Positions 17,385 through 27,193 of a stretch of DNA of 64,000 bases are shown piece by piece. Source of the stretch: Mycobacterium attenuatum (lineage in GTDB: Bacteria; Actinomycetota; Actinomycetes; Mycobacteriales; Mycobacteriaceae); the NCBI RefSeq assembly GCF_900566085.1, contig NZ_UPHT01000047.1:1-64000 (forward strand), in the 5' to 3' direction. The notes beneath the pieces were generated by a model that saw nothing but the letters and a program-made list of their open reading frames with translations, did no database searches and was not told the DNA's origin. The number at the start of each line of letters is the position of its first letter. Within the stretch, counting starts at the first letter, position 1. A program made the position numbers and the translations under genes.

Positions 17385-20018
17385 TCAGCTTCCGGTTGAC
17401 TGCTCGGGGCCGCCGTCATCGTAGTAGCCCAGCCGCAGCAATGTGGTGATCTCGCTGACCAACGGCATCCGCGGGTTGGTGCGGTTGCTCAAATCCTCGA
17501 ACGCCGTCATCGCCAACGCCGGCAGTGCCTCGAGAAACGCCTGCTCGTCGACGCCGAAGTCGCGCAGCGACCGTGGCATATGCAGCCGGCCCAGCAGGTC
17601 GTCGACCCCCGCGAACAACCGGCGGCGACCCTCGTCGGGCTCATGTCCGCCGAAGATCAGCTGACCCAGCTGCGCGTACTTGTCCGGGGCAACATAGGCC
17701 GAATATCCGGGCGCGGGCATGAATTTAGTTGGCAGGCTTGCGTTGTAGCGCAGTACATGCGGCAGGAAGATGCCGTTGGCCCGGCCGTGGGAGATGCCGA
17801 ACGCGGCGCCGACGGCATGAGCCAGCGCATGATTCGTGCCGACGAACGCATTCGAGAACGCCAGCCCCGCAAGGGTTGCCGCGTTGGACATGGCGGTGCG
17901 CGCCGCCAGGTCTTCGGGATCTTGGTAGGCCCTGGGCAGCGCGTCGAAGATCAGCCGTGCCGCCTGAGCGCACAGCGCGTCGGTGTACGGCGAGGCGAAG
18001 ATCGACACGGCCGCCTCCAGCGCGTGGGTCAGCGCGTCGATGCCGGTGTCGGCGGTCAAGGCCGGCGGCATCGACGAGGTCAGCACCGGGTCGACGATGG
18101 CCAGGTCGGGCACCAGGCTGTAGTCGACCAGTGTCTCCTTCTTGCCGCGCACCGTCAGCACCGCCGCCGGCGAAACCTCCGATCCGGTGCCCGATGTCGT
18201 GGGGACGGCGACCAATTGGACCCGATGACGGTCGACTGGATAGTCGGCTACCCGCTTGCGGGGGTCTAGGAACGGCATCGTCAACTCGTCGAGGCTCTTG
18301 TCCGGGTGCTCGTAGAACAGCCTGATCGCCTTGCCGGCGTCCAGCACCGAGCCGCCGCCGACGGCGACCAACAGGTCCGGCTGTACTCGCTGCAGCAGCG
18401 CTACACCGCGGCGGATCGTGGACTCGTCGGGCTCCGGGGTCACCTCGCTGAACACCTGCACATGTGTGGTGCGCAACTTGGCGCGCAGCGCCTCGACCAC
18501 GCCGCGCTCCTCGGTCAGCACATCGGTGATCACCACGACCGTTTCGCAGTCGAGTTCCCGCAAATTGTCCAGGGCACCTTCGTTGAAGTAGGTGTTGGAC
18601 GGCACCCGGAACCACTGCGGCGGGGTGCGCCGGCGCGAGACGGTCTTGATGTTGAGCAGTTGCCGGTAGTTGACGTTCTCGGTGGTGCTCGACCCGCCCC
18701 AGGTGCCGCACCCCAGCGAGAACGTCGGGGTCAAATTGTTGTAGACCCCGCCGAGCGCCCCGACCGACGTGGGTGCGTTGACCAGGACGCGGCCGGTGCG
18801 AACCGCCAAAGCGTATGCATCGATGACGTTTTCGTCGTTGGCGTACACCGCAGAGGTGTGTCCGAGGCCGCCGTGCTCGGTGACCAGCACGGCGACGTCG
18901 ATGGCGTGCTGCACGCTGCGCGCGCGCACCACCCCCAGCACCGGCATCAGCTTTTCCTGCACCAACGGGTGCGCGGCGAGTTCGTCCAGGTCGGCGGGCA
19001 GCTCCGCCAACAACACCTTTACCGTCGGCGATACGGCGAAACCGGCCCGCTCGGCCAATTCCGCCGCCTTCTGCCCGACGGCCGCCAGCGAGATCTTGTC
19101 GCCGCAGCCGAAGGCGAACTCGGCCACCGCCCCGGCCTGGTCCGGGGTGAGCAGCTGCGCGCCCATCCGCTCGAACTCGGCGATCGCCTCGTCGTAGATC
19201 TCGTCGTCGATGACGCAGGTTTGCTCGGCGGGGCAAATAACCGAGGAGTCAAAGGTTTTCGAAATCAAGATGTCAACAACGGCACCCTTGAGGTCCGCGG
19301 TCTTGTGAATGTAGATCGGTGCGTTGCCGGGACCGACGGACAGCCCCGGCTTTCCGGCCGCATTCGCCAGCGCGACGATCTTCGGCCCGCCGGTCACCCA
19401 GATAAAATCCACTTGCGGGTGCTTGAACAGGTAGTGGGTCACTTCGTGGGCGGCGTCGGGGATGACCTGCAGCGCCCCCGGCGGCATGCCGGCCGCTTCG
19501 GCTGCCGTGCGCAGGATTTCGAGGCTGCGTTCACACGAGCGCACCGCATACGGCGACGGCCGGAACAGAATCGCGTTGCGGGTCTTGGCGGCCACGATCG
19601 CCTTGAACAACACCGTCGAGGTCGGGTTGGTCACCGGGGTGATGGCCAGCACGACCCCGATGGGCTCGGCCAGGTAGGCGATGTTGTGCTCGACGTCCTC
19701 GTCGATGACCCCCACCGATTTCTTGCCGCGCAGATAGTCGTGCAGGAACTCGGTGGCCACGTAGTTCTTGACGACCTTGTCCTCGAAGACGCCGAAGCCG
19801 GTCTCCTCGATGGCCACACTGGCCAGTTCGCCGGCCGCGCGCACCCCGGCGCGCACCATCGCCTCGACGATCGCGTCGACTTGCTGCTGGTCAAGCCGGC
19901 GGAACGCGCGGGCGGCTGCGGCCGCCTCGGCGACCAGCGCGTCGATTTCCCGCCGGCGGCCATCGATGAGCGCGGATGCCTCGACGGGAGCGGGTTTTTC
20001 GGTGTGGATAGTGGTCAT
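17385..20018 (-). CDS. adhE: Bifunctional acetaldehyde-CoA/alcohol dehydrogenase AdhE
   Basis: An 877-residue fusion. Residues up to about 440 form a CoA-acylating aldehyde dehydrogenase with the catalytic cysteine in SSVICPAEQTC (Cys262) and TGGPKIVALANAAGKPGLSVG. The rest is an iron-dependent alcohol dehydrogenase with VAVGGGSVLDAGKAI, VPTTSGTGSEVSP, DALTHALEA and NHALAHAVGAAFGISHG metal histidines. It reduces acetyl-CoA to ethanol with two NADH, or runs in reverse. Both active sites look intact. AdhE is typical of fermenters and I recall no M. tuberculosis counterpart. ATG 20018 has GAGGAC upstream. Confidence 0.9.
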   Translation of the reverse strand: MTTIHTEKPAPVEASALIDGRRREIDALVAEAAAAARAFRRLDQQQVDAIVEAMVRAGVRAAGELASVAIEETGFGVFEDKVVKNYVATEFLHDYLRGKKSVGVIDEDVEHNIAYLAEPIGVVLAITPVTNPTSTVLFKAIVAAKTRNAILFRPSPYAVRSCERSLEILRTAAEAAGMPPGALQVIPDAAHEVTHYLFKHPQVDFIWVTGGPKIVALANAAGKPGLSVGPGNAPIYIHKTADLKGAVVDILISKTFDSSVICPAEQTCVIDDEIYDEAIAEFERMGAQLLTPDQAGAVAEFAFGCGDKISLAAVGQKAAELAERAGFAVSPTVKVLLAELPADLDELAAHPLVQEKLMPVLGVVRARSVQHAIDVAVLVTEHGGLGHTSAVYANDENVIDAYALAVRTGRVLVNAPTSVGALGGVYNNLTPTFSLGCGTWGGSSTTENVNYRQLLNIKTVSRRRTPPQWFRVPSNTYFNEGALDNLRELDCETVVVITDVLTEERGVVEALRAKLRTTHVQVFSEVTPEPDESTIRRGVALLQRVQPDLLVAVGGGSVLDAGKAIRLFYEHPDKSLDELTMPFLDPRKRVADYPVDRHRVQLVAVPTTSGTGSEVSPAAVLTVRGKKETLVDYSLVPDLAIVDPVLTSSMPPALTADTGIDALTHALEAAVSIFASPYTDALCAQAARLIFDALPRAYQDPEDLAARTAMSNAATLAGLAFSNAFVGTNHALAHAVGAAFGISHGRANGIFLPHVLRYNASLPTKFMPAPGYSAYVAPDKYAQLGQLIFGGHEPDEGRRRLFAGVDDLLGRLHMPRSLRDFGVDEQAFLEALPALAMTAFEDLSNRTNPRMPLVSEITTLLRLGYYDDGGPEQSTGS

Positions 20019-20135
20019 GATCGAGTCCTCGACTCAGGGAAGGGTCGCTGTCGGTCTCCCGAATGAGCCGATGCTAGGGCGTCGGCGTGCCCGTAACGAG
20101 GGTCCGAAGGCCCTAGGTTGTTATACGTTGACGCG

Positions 20136-21254
20136 GTGTCAGTGGAGCCGGACAACAAGGACGTCGAGTCGCTGGGGTTGCTCGATGACCTCCACGGCAA
20201 GGCGCGCCAGGAGCGTGCCGAGCTCGTCACCTGGCTGCTCGACCGCGGGTTTGACGCCGACCAGATCCGCGGCGCGTTCATTCCGATGCTGTTGCCCGCC
20301 AATCGCGCCATCGGCGACGACGGAACCTCGGTGTCGGCGCGCGAGATTTCCCAGGCCAGCGGCGTCAGCCTGGAATTGCTGCAGCGCCTGCACCGGGCAG
20401 CTGGGCTGGTGCGGGTTTATGATCCCGATTCGCCGCTGCGGTCCCGCGCCGACGCGGAAGCGGTGCTCAACGCCGCGCGTCTGATCGACCTCGGCTTGGA
20501 CCCGGCGCGGGTGGTACTGGTCGTAAGGCTGCTCGTCGAGGGCCTGACCGGCCCGGCGGTGGCAATGCGCCGCGCGGCCCTGCAGGCGTCGCTGCGACCG
20601 GGTGCCACCGAGCTCGACCTGGCCAAGGCCTTCGAACACCTGGCCCAGCAGGCTGCGCCGCTGCTTGGTCCGATGGTCCACGACTTGTTGCGCCTGGCAC
20701 TGCGACATTCCTTCGAGACCGAGGCGATCAGTGTGGCCGAGCGCGCCGCCGGCGCCTTGCCGGGCGCACGAGAGGTGGCGGTCGCCTTCGCCGACCTGGT
20801 CGGATTCACCCACCTGGGCGAGAAATTGCCACCGGAGGAGTTGGGACTGATCGCCGGACGGCTGTCCGATCTGGCTCATGACGTGGTGATGAGTCCGGTC
20901 CAGTTCGTCAAGACGATCGGCGACGCGGTGATGCTGGTCTGCGCCGAACCGCTGCAGTTGCTGACCACGGTGCTCAACCTGGTTGAGGCCGCGGTCCTCG
21001 AAAACGTCCCCAGGCTCCGCGCGGGGTTCGCGTTCGGGCGCGCCATCAGCCGTTCCGGGGACTGGTACGGCAACCCGGTCAACCTGGCCAACCGGGTCAC
21101 CCACGCGGCGCCTTCGGGTGCGGTGTGGGTGACCGAGTCCGCACGCGAGGTGATCGGCGACGCGGCGGGCATCGAGTGGTCGGGCGTCGGCGCACGTCAT
21201 CTGCGCGGCGTGCACGGCGAGGTCCGGCTGTATGCCGTGCAACGGACTGGGTGA
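20136..21254 (+). CDS. Class III adenylate cyclase with N-terminal regulatory domain
   Basis: A 372-residue cyclase of the Rv1264/Rv2212 type. The N-terminal half is helical (DDGTSVSAREISQASGV, GLDPARVVLVVRLLVEGL, LRPGATELDLAKAFE) and resembles the regulatory domain that senses pH or fatty acids in those enzymes. The catalytic half has metal aspartates in FADLVGFT (Asp220) and KTIGDAVMLV (Asp263), substrate residues in SGDWYGNPVN and the transition-state NLANRV. It makes cAMP from ATP. Start GTG 20136; TTG 20118 is possible. Divergent from adhE. Confidence 0.88.
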   Translation: MSVEPDNKDVESLGLLDDLHGKARQERAELVTWLLDRGFDADQIRGAFIPMLLPANRAIGDDGTSVSAREISQASGVSLELLQRLHRAAGLVRVYDPDSPLRSRADAEAVLNAARLIDLGLDPARVVLVVRLLVEGLTGPAVAMRRAALQASLRPGATELDLAKAFEHLAQQAAPLLGPMVHDLLRLALRHSFETEAISVAERAAGALPGAREVAVAFADLVGFTHLGEKLPPEELGLIAGRLSDLAHDVVMSPVQFVKTIGDAVMLVCAEPLQLLTTVLNLVEAAVLENVPRLRAGFAFGRAISRSGDWYGNPVNLANRVTHAAPSGAVWVTESAREVIGDAAGIEWSGVGARHLRGVHGEVRLYAVQRTG

Positions 21255-21266
21255 TCCGTCCCGGTG

Positions 21267-22097
21267 TCAGGAGTCGAAGTTGGTACCGGCGCTGAGCTGT
21301 TCCCAGGTGCCGATTTCGTTGGCCCGTTGCTCGGCGATGTAGCGGTAGATCATCAGCGCGTCGGGGCCCAGCAGCAGAAATCCCGGCGGCTCGGGTGATT
21401 CGACCGCCGCGACGATCGCGGTGGCCGCCTTGACGGGGTCGCCCTGCTGGTTGCCGTCCATGGTGTCGTTCTCGATGCGGCGTTGCCCGGCCGTGGCGGC
21501 GTAGTCGTCGATGACCGTGGCAGACTGGGTGAGCGAGCGGCCGGCGAAGTCGGTGCGAAACGCCCCGGGTTCGACGACCATGACCGAAATGCCAAGGGGC
21601 GCAACCTCACCGCGCAACGCCCCGCTCATGCCCTCCACCGCAGCCTTGGCCGCCGAATAGTAGCCGGAGGCCACCGGGGTCAGCTGAACGGTGATCGAGG
21701 AGATGTTGACGATCGAGCCGGAGCGGCGCGCCCGCATGCCCGGAAGCACGGCCTTGATCATTGCGACGGTTCCGAAGAAGTGGGTCTCGAACAGGGCGCG
21801 GATGTCGGCGTCGTCGCCCTCTTCGACGGCGGCGCGGTAACCGTAGCCGGCGTTGTTGACCAGGACGTCGATGCCGCCGAACCGCTGCTCGCCCGCGCGC
21901 ACCGCAGAGCCGACCTGCTCGGCGTTGGTGACGTCGAGAGCCATGGCCAGTGCCCGGTCCGGCGCTGCGTCGGCCAGTTCGGCGACCTTGGTGACGTCAC
22001 GCGCGGTGACGACGGCGTTGTGGCCGGCGCCGATCACGGCCTCGGACAGGGCGCGGCCGAGCCCGGTCGAACAACCGGTGATGAGCCAGGTGGACAT
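21267..22097 (-). CDS. Short-chain dehydrogenase/reductase
   Basis: A 276-residue classical SDR: cofactor loop TGCSTGLG at the N-terminus, NNAGYGY, catalytic serine in VNISSI, and [11 protein letters not shown] carrying the Tyr-x3-Lys pair, followed by [10 protein letters not shown]. The S-T-G-L-G-R loop and C-terminal [14 protein letters not shown] resemble mycobacterial oxidoreductases of unknown substrate. GGAAGGAGA precedes ATG 22097. It is convergent with the cyclase gene, 12 bp apart, and divergent from the WS/DGAT gene. Confidence 0.88.
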   Translation of the reverse strand: MSTWLITGCSTGLGRALSEAVIGAGHNAVVTARDVTKVAELADAAPDRALAMALDVTNAEQVGSAVRAGEQRFGGIDVLVNNAGYGYRAAVEEGDDADIRALFETHFFGTVAMIKAVLPGMRARRSGSIVNISSITVQLTPVASGYYSAAKAAVEGMSGALRGEVAPLGISVMVVEPGAFRTDFAGRSLTQSATVIDDYAATAGQRRIENDTMDGNQQGDPVKAATAIVAAVESPEPPGFLLLGPDALMIYRYIAEQRANEIGTWEQLSAGTNFDS

Positions 22098-22408
22098 GGC
22101 GGATGTCTCCTTCCGATCCAAGGCACGCGTTGGCGCCACGCGGCGGGTCGCCGACGTCGGCAAGTCCCCGTACCGGCTTGCCTGACCTGGCTCAATCTAG
22201 TGTTCAAAGTTCGGCCGCCGATTTCGGGCAGGGTGCCGCAGAGGTCGATGGCGCGCCGAGCGTGTCGCTGCTGCGAACTTTCGCGCGAAATCTCACAGCC
22301 GTTGCACGTTCGATGGTGCCTGGGCTTGCCGTCACACCGGGAAACTATCCCGGCGGATGCCGCGTTTTCGTGGCTGCCCCGCCCGCGACGCTCTACGCTG
22401 TCGTCGTG
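22098..22408. other. Intergenic gap between divergent SDR and WS/DGAT genes
   Basis: This 311-bp region should hold the two divergent promoters. An open plus-strand frame runs through it into the WS/DGAT gene, but it lacks the conserved N-terminus and is not used as the start. No palindrome stands out. Confidence 0.45.
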
Positions 22409-23788
22409 ATGCGGTTGTCCGCACTGGACGCGGCGTTCTGGTTCGCCGAGACCCATACCTGCCCAATGCACATCGGCGGCCTCGCGATCTGTGACCCCTC
22501 GGATACGCTCAATTTCGGTTTCGATGCGCTCAAGGACCTCATGGCTTCTCGTCTCCCGGAGCTGCCGTTGCTGCGGTGCCGAGTCGCCGGCGCGCCCCTG
22601 GGCCTCGACCGGCCGTGGTGGGTCGAGGACACCAAGCTCGACATCGACTATCACATCCGGCGCGTTGCGGTGCCCTCGCCGGGCGGGCGCCCTGAGCTGG
22701 AAGAACTTGTCGGTCGGCTGATGTCCTATCCGCTGGAGCGCAGCAGACCCCTCTGGGAGCTGTGGTTCATCGAGGGTCTCGAGCGCGGCCGGGTCGCGAC
22801 CCTGACCAAGATTCATCACGCCCTCGTCGATGGGGTGTCGGGCGCCGGGCTGAGCGAGATCATGTTGGACGTCACGCCGCAGCCCCGGCCAGCGGCCGTC
22901 GGTGTCGCGCAGCCGTCAGCAGTCGGCATGCCCCGGTTGGAGCGGCGCGCGTTCGGCGCCATGTTCAACGTCGCCGTCGCGACCCCATACCGGCTGGCGC
23001 GGATTTTGCAGCAGACACTGGTTCAGCAGCTGGCGGTACGGGGCCTGGCCAACAAGCCGCCGCACTTCTTCCGGGCGCCGATCACCCGGTTCAACGCCGA
23101 CCTCACGCCCGAGCGGCGGATCGCGTTCGCCCGGGTGCCGCTCGAGCGGGTGAAAGCCGTCAAACAGAGCTTCGGTGTCAAGCTCAATGATGTTGTGTTG
23201 GCAATGGTTTCGGGTGCTCTTCGCGGATATCTCGAGGACCGCGGCGAGCTGCCGGAGCGGCCCCTGATCGCCCAGATCCCGGTCTCGACCCACCGCGAGG
23301 ACTCCAAGTCCGCCAACCAGATCTCGTCGATGACGATGAGCCTGGCCACCGATGTCGCCGACGTCGCGGCGCGGTTGGGCACCATCTACCGCAATTCCCA
23401 AGGGGCCAAGGAGATGGCCAAGGCGCTCACCGCCCATCAGATCATGGGCCTGACCGACACGACGCCGCCTGGCTTGCTGGCGCTGGCCGTGCGGGCGTAC
23501 ACCGCCAGCCATCTCGGCGGTCACGTGGCTCCGATAAACCTCGTCGTCTCCAACGTCCCCGGGCCCGACTTCCCGATCTACCTCGCCGGCGCAAAGGTGG
23601 AAAGCTTGGTGCCGATCGGACCGCTGACCATGCAGGTGGGCTTGAACGTCACCTGCTTCAGCTACCGCGGGTTCATCGACTTCGGCTTCGTCACCACTCC
23701 GGAGGTCGCCGACGATATCGACGAACTCGCCGGCGCGATCGAGCCCGCGTTGACGCAACTGGAGCAAGCCGCCGGGCTCGTGGCCTGA
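22409..23788 (+). CDS. Wax ester synthase/diacylglycerol acyltransferase (WS/DGAT)
   Basis: A 459-residue WS/DGAT enzyme making triacylglycerol or wax esters for lipid storage. It starts at ATG 22409 with the canonical opening [15 protein letters not shown]. The catalytic HHxxxDG motif is in [12 protein letters not shown] around residue 137. The C-terminal [10 protein letters not shown] and [17 protein letters not shown] motifs are present. M. tuberculosis has about fifteen Tgs paralogues and I cannot assign this one. A cyclic nucleotide-binding protein follows 26 bp downstream. Confidence 0.92.
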   Translation: MRLSALDAAFWFAETHTCPMHIGGLAICDPSDTLNFGFDALKDLMASRLPELPLLRCRVAGAPLGLDRPWWVEDTKLDIDYHIRRVAVPSPGGRPELEELVGRLMSYPLERSRPLWELWFIEGLERGRVATLTKIHHALVDGVSGAGLSEIMLDVTPQPRPAAVGVAQPSAVGMPRLERRAFGAMFNVAVATPYRLARILQQTLVQQLAVRGLANKPPHFFRAPITRFNADLTPERRIAFARVPLERVKAVKQSFGVKLNDVVLAMVSGALRGYLEDRGELPERPLIAQIPVSTHREDSKSANQISSMTMSLATDVADVAARLGTIYRNSQGAKEMAKALTAHQIMGLTDTTPPGLLALAVRAYTASHLGGHVAPINLVVSNVPGPDFPIYLAGAKVESLVPIGPLTMQVGLNVTCFSYRGFIDFGFVTTPEVADDIDELAGAIEPALTQLEQAAGLVA

Positions 23789-23814
23789 ATTAGCTTCCTA
23801 GGAAAGGAATTACA

Positions 23815-24279
23815 GTGCAGACGCTCGAACGCGTGCTGGCCGGGCACCGGTTCTTCAGCGGGATGGACCCTCGCCACCTGCGGTTGGCCGTCGGGTGCGC
23901 GGCGAATGTGCGCTTCAACGCCGGCGAGTTGATCTGCCGTGAAGGTGAGCAGGCCGATCAGTTCTATCTCATTCGGGCCGGCAAGATCGCGCTCGAAACT
24001 TCTGCTCCCGGCCATGGCAGCCTGGTCGTGCAGACACTCGGTGACGGCGACATCCTCGGATGGTCGTGGTTGGTTCCGCCCTACCACTGGCGGTTCGATG
24101 CTCGCGCGGCCGAAATGACGCGGGCGATCGGCTTCGACGGCAAGTGCCTGCGCCAGAAATGCGAAGAGGATCACGAACTCGGGTACGAGCTGCAAAAGCG
24201 TGTCATTGCCGTGCTCGGACAGTACCTTGATGCAACTAGGTTTCGGCTCTTGGACATCTACCGCGACGCCATCGAATGA
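23815..24279 (+). CDS. Stand-alone cyclic nucleotide-binding domain protein
   Basis: A 154-residue single-domain CNB protein. The beta-roll contains FNAGELICREGEQADQFYLI (about residues 38-57), the GDILGWSWLVPPYHW phosphate-cassette region and an aromatic-rich end. The conserved phosphate-cassette arginine is not obvious, because the segment reads G-D-I-L-G-W-S rather than the canonical G-E-x-A-L. No DNA-binding domain follows. GTG 23815 has GGAAAGGAA upstream. It is 26 bp behind the WS/DGAT gene, suggesting cAMP-linked control of lipid storage as a hypothesis. Confidence 0.8.
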   Translation: MQTLERVLAGHRFFSGMDPRHLRLAVGCAANVRFNAGELICREGEQADQFYLIRAGKIALETSAPGHGSLVVQTLGDGDILGWSWLVPPYHWRFDARAAEMTRAIGFDGKCLRQKCEEDHELGYELQKRVIAVLGQYLDATRFRLLDIYRDAIE

Positions 24280-24402
24280 GGTGACCTCGCCGAAACCCGG
24301 GGCGGGGCTCGGCATCCGCGCAGCTTGCCAGTGCGGCCACAGTCGGCGGGTCGGGTGCGAGCGCCGCGATGTCGCGGCCGGCTTGAACACTCAAGCCTCG
24401 GC

Positions 24403-25068
24403 TTAACCGTCGAATGCCTGGCCGCCGAAGCGCTCCCGGGTGACGAACCCGGCAACCGGGCGGCGACGCAACTTGGTCAGCTGGCGGGTGGGTTTTCCCA
24501 GCGGCATGATCGCCGCGACAGCGTGGGTGGCGGGGATGTCCAGTACGGCGCGGACCTGCTCCTCCCGGGCGATCGCCATGGTGGTGATGGTGCCGCCGTA
24601 GCCCTCGTTTCGAGCGGCCAGCAGGATGTTCCACACCAGGGGATACACCGACGCACCGGCGGCGATCCCGACCCGGTCCAGGTCCTGATCCAGCGCCGCG
24701 ACCACCTCAAGGTCAACCGAAACAACCAGCACAACAGGCGCTTTGGCAACCGAGGTGATGAATGTCTCGGGGACTTCGGTGCTGTCGACAATTTCCTGCG
24801 CTACATCGCTGGGATGGACCGGGTTCCAAGGGTTTTCACCGGCCCGCAGCTGGGCGAGATAGCGGCGAGCGGCCGGCGTCCCCAGCACGGCAAGCCGGTG
24901 ACGGACGCCGGCGTCGCGCACGACGATGATGTGGGCGCCCTGGCGGTTGCCGCCGCTGGGCGCGAACCGGGCATTGTCGAAGATGCGCCACAGCACCTCG
25001 TCGGGCAGCGGATCGTCGGTGAATTCGCGTGCGGCGAACGTCGTTCGCATCACGTCGTCGAGCTCCAT
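24403..25068 (-). CDS. Nitroreductase-family protein
   Basis: A 221-residue FMN-dependent nitroreductase: N-terminal VMRTTFAAREFTDDPLPDEV, ARFAPSGGNRQGAHIIVV for FMN binding, and GASVYPLVWNILLAARNEGYGGTI. ATG 25068 lies 2 bp after the Hsp70-like stop; an in-frame GTG overlapping that stop as GTGA is an equally good start. The two genes therefore appear translationally coupled. The substrate is unknown; related mycobacterial proteins reduce nitroaromatics or deazaflavins. Confidence 0.85.
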   Translation of the reverse strand: MELDDVMRTTFAAREFTDDPLPDEVLWRIFDNARFAPSGGNRQGAHIIVVRDAGVRHRLAVLGTPAARRYLAQLRAGENPWNPVHPSDVAQEIVDSTEVPETFITSVAKAPVVLVVSVDLEVVAALDQDLDRVGIAAGASVYPLVWNILLAARNEGYGGTITTMAIAREEQVRAVLDIPATHAVAAIMPLGKPTRQLTKLRRRPVAGFVTRERFGGQAFDG

Positions 25069-25070
25069 GG

Positions 25071-26597
25071 TCACAGCCCCGCGGGGGCGTGTCGCTCCAG
25101 GCGGAAGGTGCGCCTGAAGCCGGTGGGCTGGGCTGTGAGCGTCACTTCCACGGCACCTCCGGGGGCGACCACGTAGCGTTCCTCGACATCGGGGCCGTCG
25201 TTCCACCGGCCCACGGGTTGCCGCCCCAAATCGTGGCGGTCATACAGGGCCGGGTCGAACGGAAAGTAGACCGGATCATAGGGCGTCACGTCCCCGTCGG
25301 GACGGCCGTTGACCAGGCGGCTGCACTCTACGAACCGGAAATGACCGATGTTGTGCGCCGCCCGATAGGTACGCCGAACGACCAGCGGCGAACGCCCGTC
25401 GGCGGGAAGCGCGGCATCCTTGGGCACGATCGGGTCGAATACCACGCCGGCGCCGTCCTCCGCCTCGCGGAAAACTCCGAAATGCCGCGAAAAGTGTTCG
25501 GACAAATGAAAATTCGCCTTCGTGTCGAGAAATACGGCCAGCCCGATAGCGGTTGCGGCAAACGGGTGCGGCGAGCGTTTGACGCGTTTCTCCCCGAAGG
25601 CGGTGCGCAGCATCCGCACGATGAGCGGAAGGCCGCCGGCCCCGCCCACCAGGTAGATGCCTGCTACCTCGGACCAGGCGACGCCGCTTCCGGCCGGCGC
25701 CGGATCGTGCAGTACCCGCGAGAGCACGTCGATGGTTTTGTCGACGAGCGGCGCGCAGGCCGAGTAGACGTCGTCGATGCCGCAAGCGAAGGGCGGCCGG
25801 TCGGTCCCATCGACCACCGTCAGATCCACCAGGAAGCGGCGGGTCTGCGCCCCAATAGCCTCCTTGCGGGCGGCGCATTCCTCCCGCAACGGGTCGGATG
25901 CTGCGGCGTCCGGTGGCAGCTTAGCCCCGGACATGACGAGCTTCACTATCGCCTCGTCGAAGTCGTCGCCACCCAGACGCTGGATGCCCTCGCTGATGAC
26001 CACCTCGTTCACCTGGCCCGTCATTTTCAGCAGTGAGGCATCGAAGGTGCCGCCGCCGAGGTCGTAGATCAGGACGTATTCGCGCTTGGCGGTAATGGTG
26101 GAGCGGTACCGGTGGGCGTATTCGAGGCTGGCCGCAGACGGTTCGTTCAGCATCCCGACGACGTGAAAACCCGCCGCAAGAAAGGCATCCAGCGTCAGAA
26201 AGCGTTGGGCGCTGGACGCATTGGCGGGCACGCTGATCGCGGCCTCGATCGGCTCGCCCGGCCGAAGACCGGCGTTGGAGCGATGCCGAAGGTCGTCTTT
26301 GAATTGGGCAAGGTAGCCGGCGAGCAGTTCGGCCAGCGGATAATTGCGGCCGGCCAGGGTCGCTTCGGTGTGCGGTCCGGCGTCGTTGAGCAGGCGTTTG
26401 AACGAGGGCAGCACCGACCATCCCGGGGCGTGGCGCACCGCCGCGGCGTCCAGGCCGAACCGGAGCTGGCCGGCCGCGTTGGCGGCAATGAGCGACGGCC
26501 ACGCCTCCACTGCGTCGAAAGACACGACAGGGTAGTTGCCTCTGTCGACGACTGCAGCGACGGTGTGCGTGGTGCCGAAGTCGATACCGACTCTCAT
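25071..26597 (-). CDS. Hsp70-like ATPase with short C-terminal region
   Basis: A 508-residue Hsp70/actin-fold protein. It starts MRVGIDFGTTHTVAAVVDRG (phosphate-1 loop) and has AAISVPANASSAQRFL, a phosphate-2 loop in LIYDLGGGTFDASL, GGDDFDEA and the adenosine motif IYLVGGAGGLPLIVRML. After the ATPase domain (about 380 residues) only some 125 residues remain, too few for a full DnaK substrate-binding domain and lid and without the DnaK linker DVLLLD. It is coupled to the nitroreductase gene. The function is unknown; it is a divergent relative of DnaK, not the housekeeping chaperone. Confidence 0.85.
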   Translation of the reverse strand: MRVGIDFGTTHTVAAVVDRGNYPVVSFDAVEAWPSLIAANAAGQLRFGLDAAAVRHAPGWSVLPSFKRLLNDAGPHTEATLAGRNYPLAELLAGYLAQFKDDLRHRSNAGLRPGEPIEAAISVPANASSAQRFLTLDAFLAAGFHVVGMLNEPSAASLEYAHRYRSTITAKREYVLIYDLGGGTFDASLLKMTGQVNEVVISEGIQRLGGDDFDEAIVKLVMSGAKLPPDAAASDPLREECAARKEAIGAQTRRFLVDLTVVDGTDRPPFACGIDDVYSACAPLVDKTIDVLSRVLHDPAPAGSGVAWSEVAGIYLVGGAGGLPLIVRMLRTAFGEKRVKRSPHPFAATAIGLAVFLDTKANFHLSEHFSRHFGVFREAEDGAGVVFDPIVPKDAALPADGRSPLVVRRTYRAAHNIGHFRFVECSRLVNGRPDGDVTPYDPVYFPFDPALYDRHDLGRQPVGRWNDGPDVEERYVVAPGGAVEVTLTAQPTGFRRTFRLERHAPAGL

Positions 26598-26763
26598 CGT
26601 GCCCAATTTTAGGCGCCACACAGGGCGGTTCGGCACTACCTGCGTTGTCCGGCGCGCCGTCGGGGTCGGGTGTTTCGGTGACTTTGGCCTCTACGCCGAG
26701 CGCGCCCGGCGAGGAGACGATGACCGCAGCGCAATTGCATCGGGCGGACAAAGGCGAGGCGGC

Positions 26764-27147
26764 ATGGTGATCGAGCGTCTGGAGGGCTTCCCCGACAACG
26801 TTGCCGCGTTCGCGTTTCACGGGCACGCCACGAAATCCGATGACGACGCCATACTCGCGCCCGATTTCGAAGACAAGCTCGCCCGCCACAAGAAAGTGCG
26901 GATCTACTGCGAGATACCGCTTGATTTCGAGAAATTTGATCCCGGGGCGGCCTGGGAGGATTCGAAGCTCGGTTTCGGCCACTTCTTCGACTGGGATCGC
27001 GCCGCGTTGGTCACCGACGTGGAATGGATGGCGCATGTGGCGAAATTCAGCCAATTCTTCGGCTTTCTGCGGCCCGGCGAGTACCGCGCTTTCGCCGACG
27101 CCGACGTCGACGAAGCTCGCAAATGGATCGCTGAATCGCGCGAGTGA
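26764..27147 (+). CDS. SpoIIAA-like (STAS superfamily) protein
   Basis: A 127-residue protein of the SpoIIAA-like family: VIERLEGFPDNVAAFAFHGH, SDDDAILAPDFEDKLARHKK, VRIYCEI, and the acidic helical end GEYRAFADADVDEARKWIAE. ATG 26764 is preceded by GGCGAGG. An upstream ATG at 26717 is in another frame and stops. The fold is STAS-like, but the usual phosphorylated serine region is not evident. It is divergent from the Hsp70-like gene. Confidence 0.8.
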   Translation: MVIERLEGFPDNVAAFAFHGHATKSDDDAILAPDFEDKLARHKKVRIYCEIPLDFEKFDPGAAWEDSKLGFGHFFDWDRAALVTDVEWMAHVAKFSQFFGFLRPGEYRAFADADVDEARKWIAESRE

Positions 27148-27193
27148 CTGCCACAGCGCGCGACGGCGGCGACATATTCGGGCGCGTATCGCG

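Noticed and set aside
18306..20066. 586-codon plus-strand frame opposite adhE
   Set aside because: Antisense to a complete, motif-bearing enzyme gene; translation has no recognisable family.
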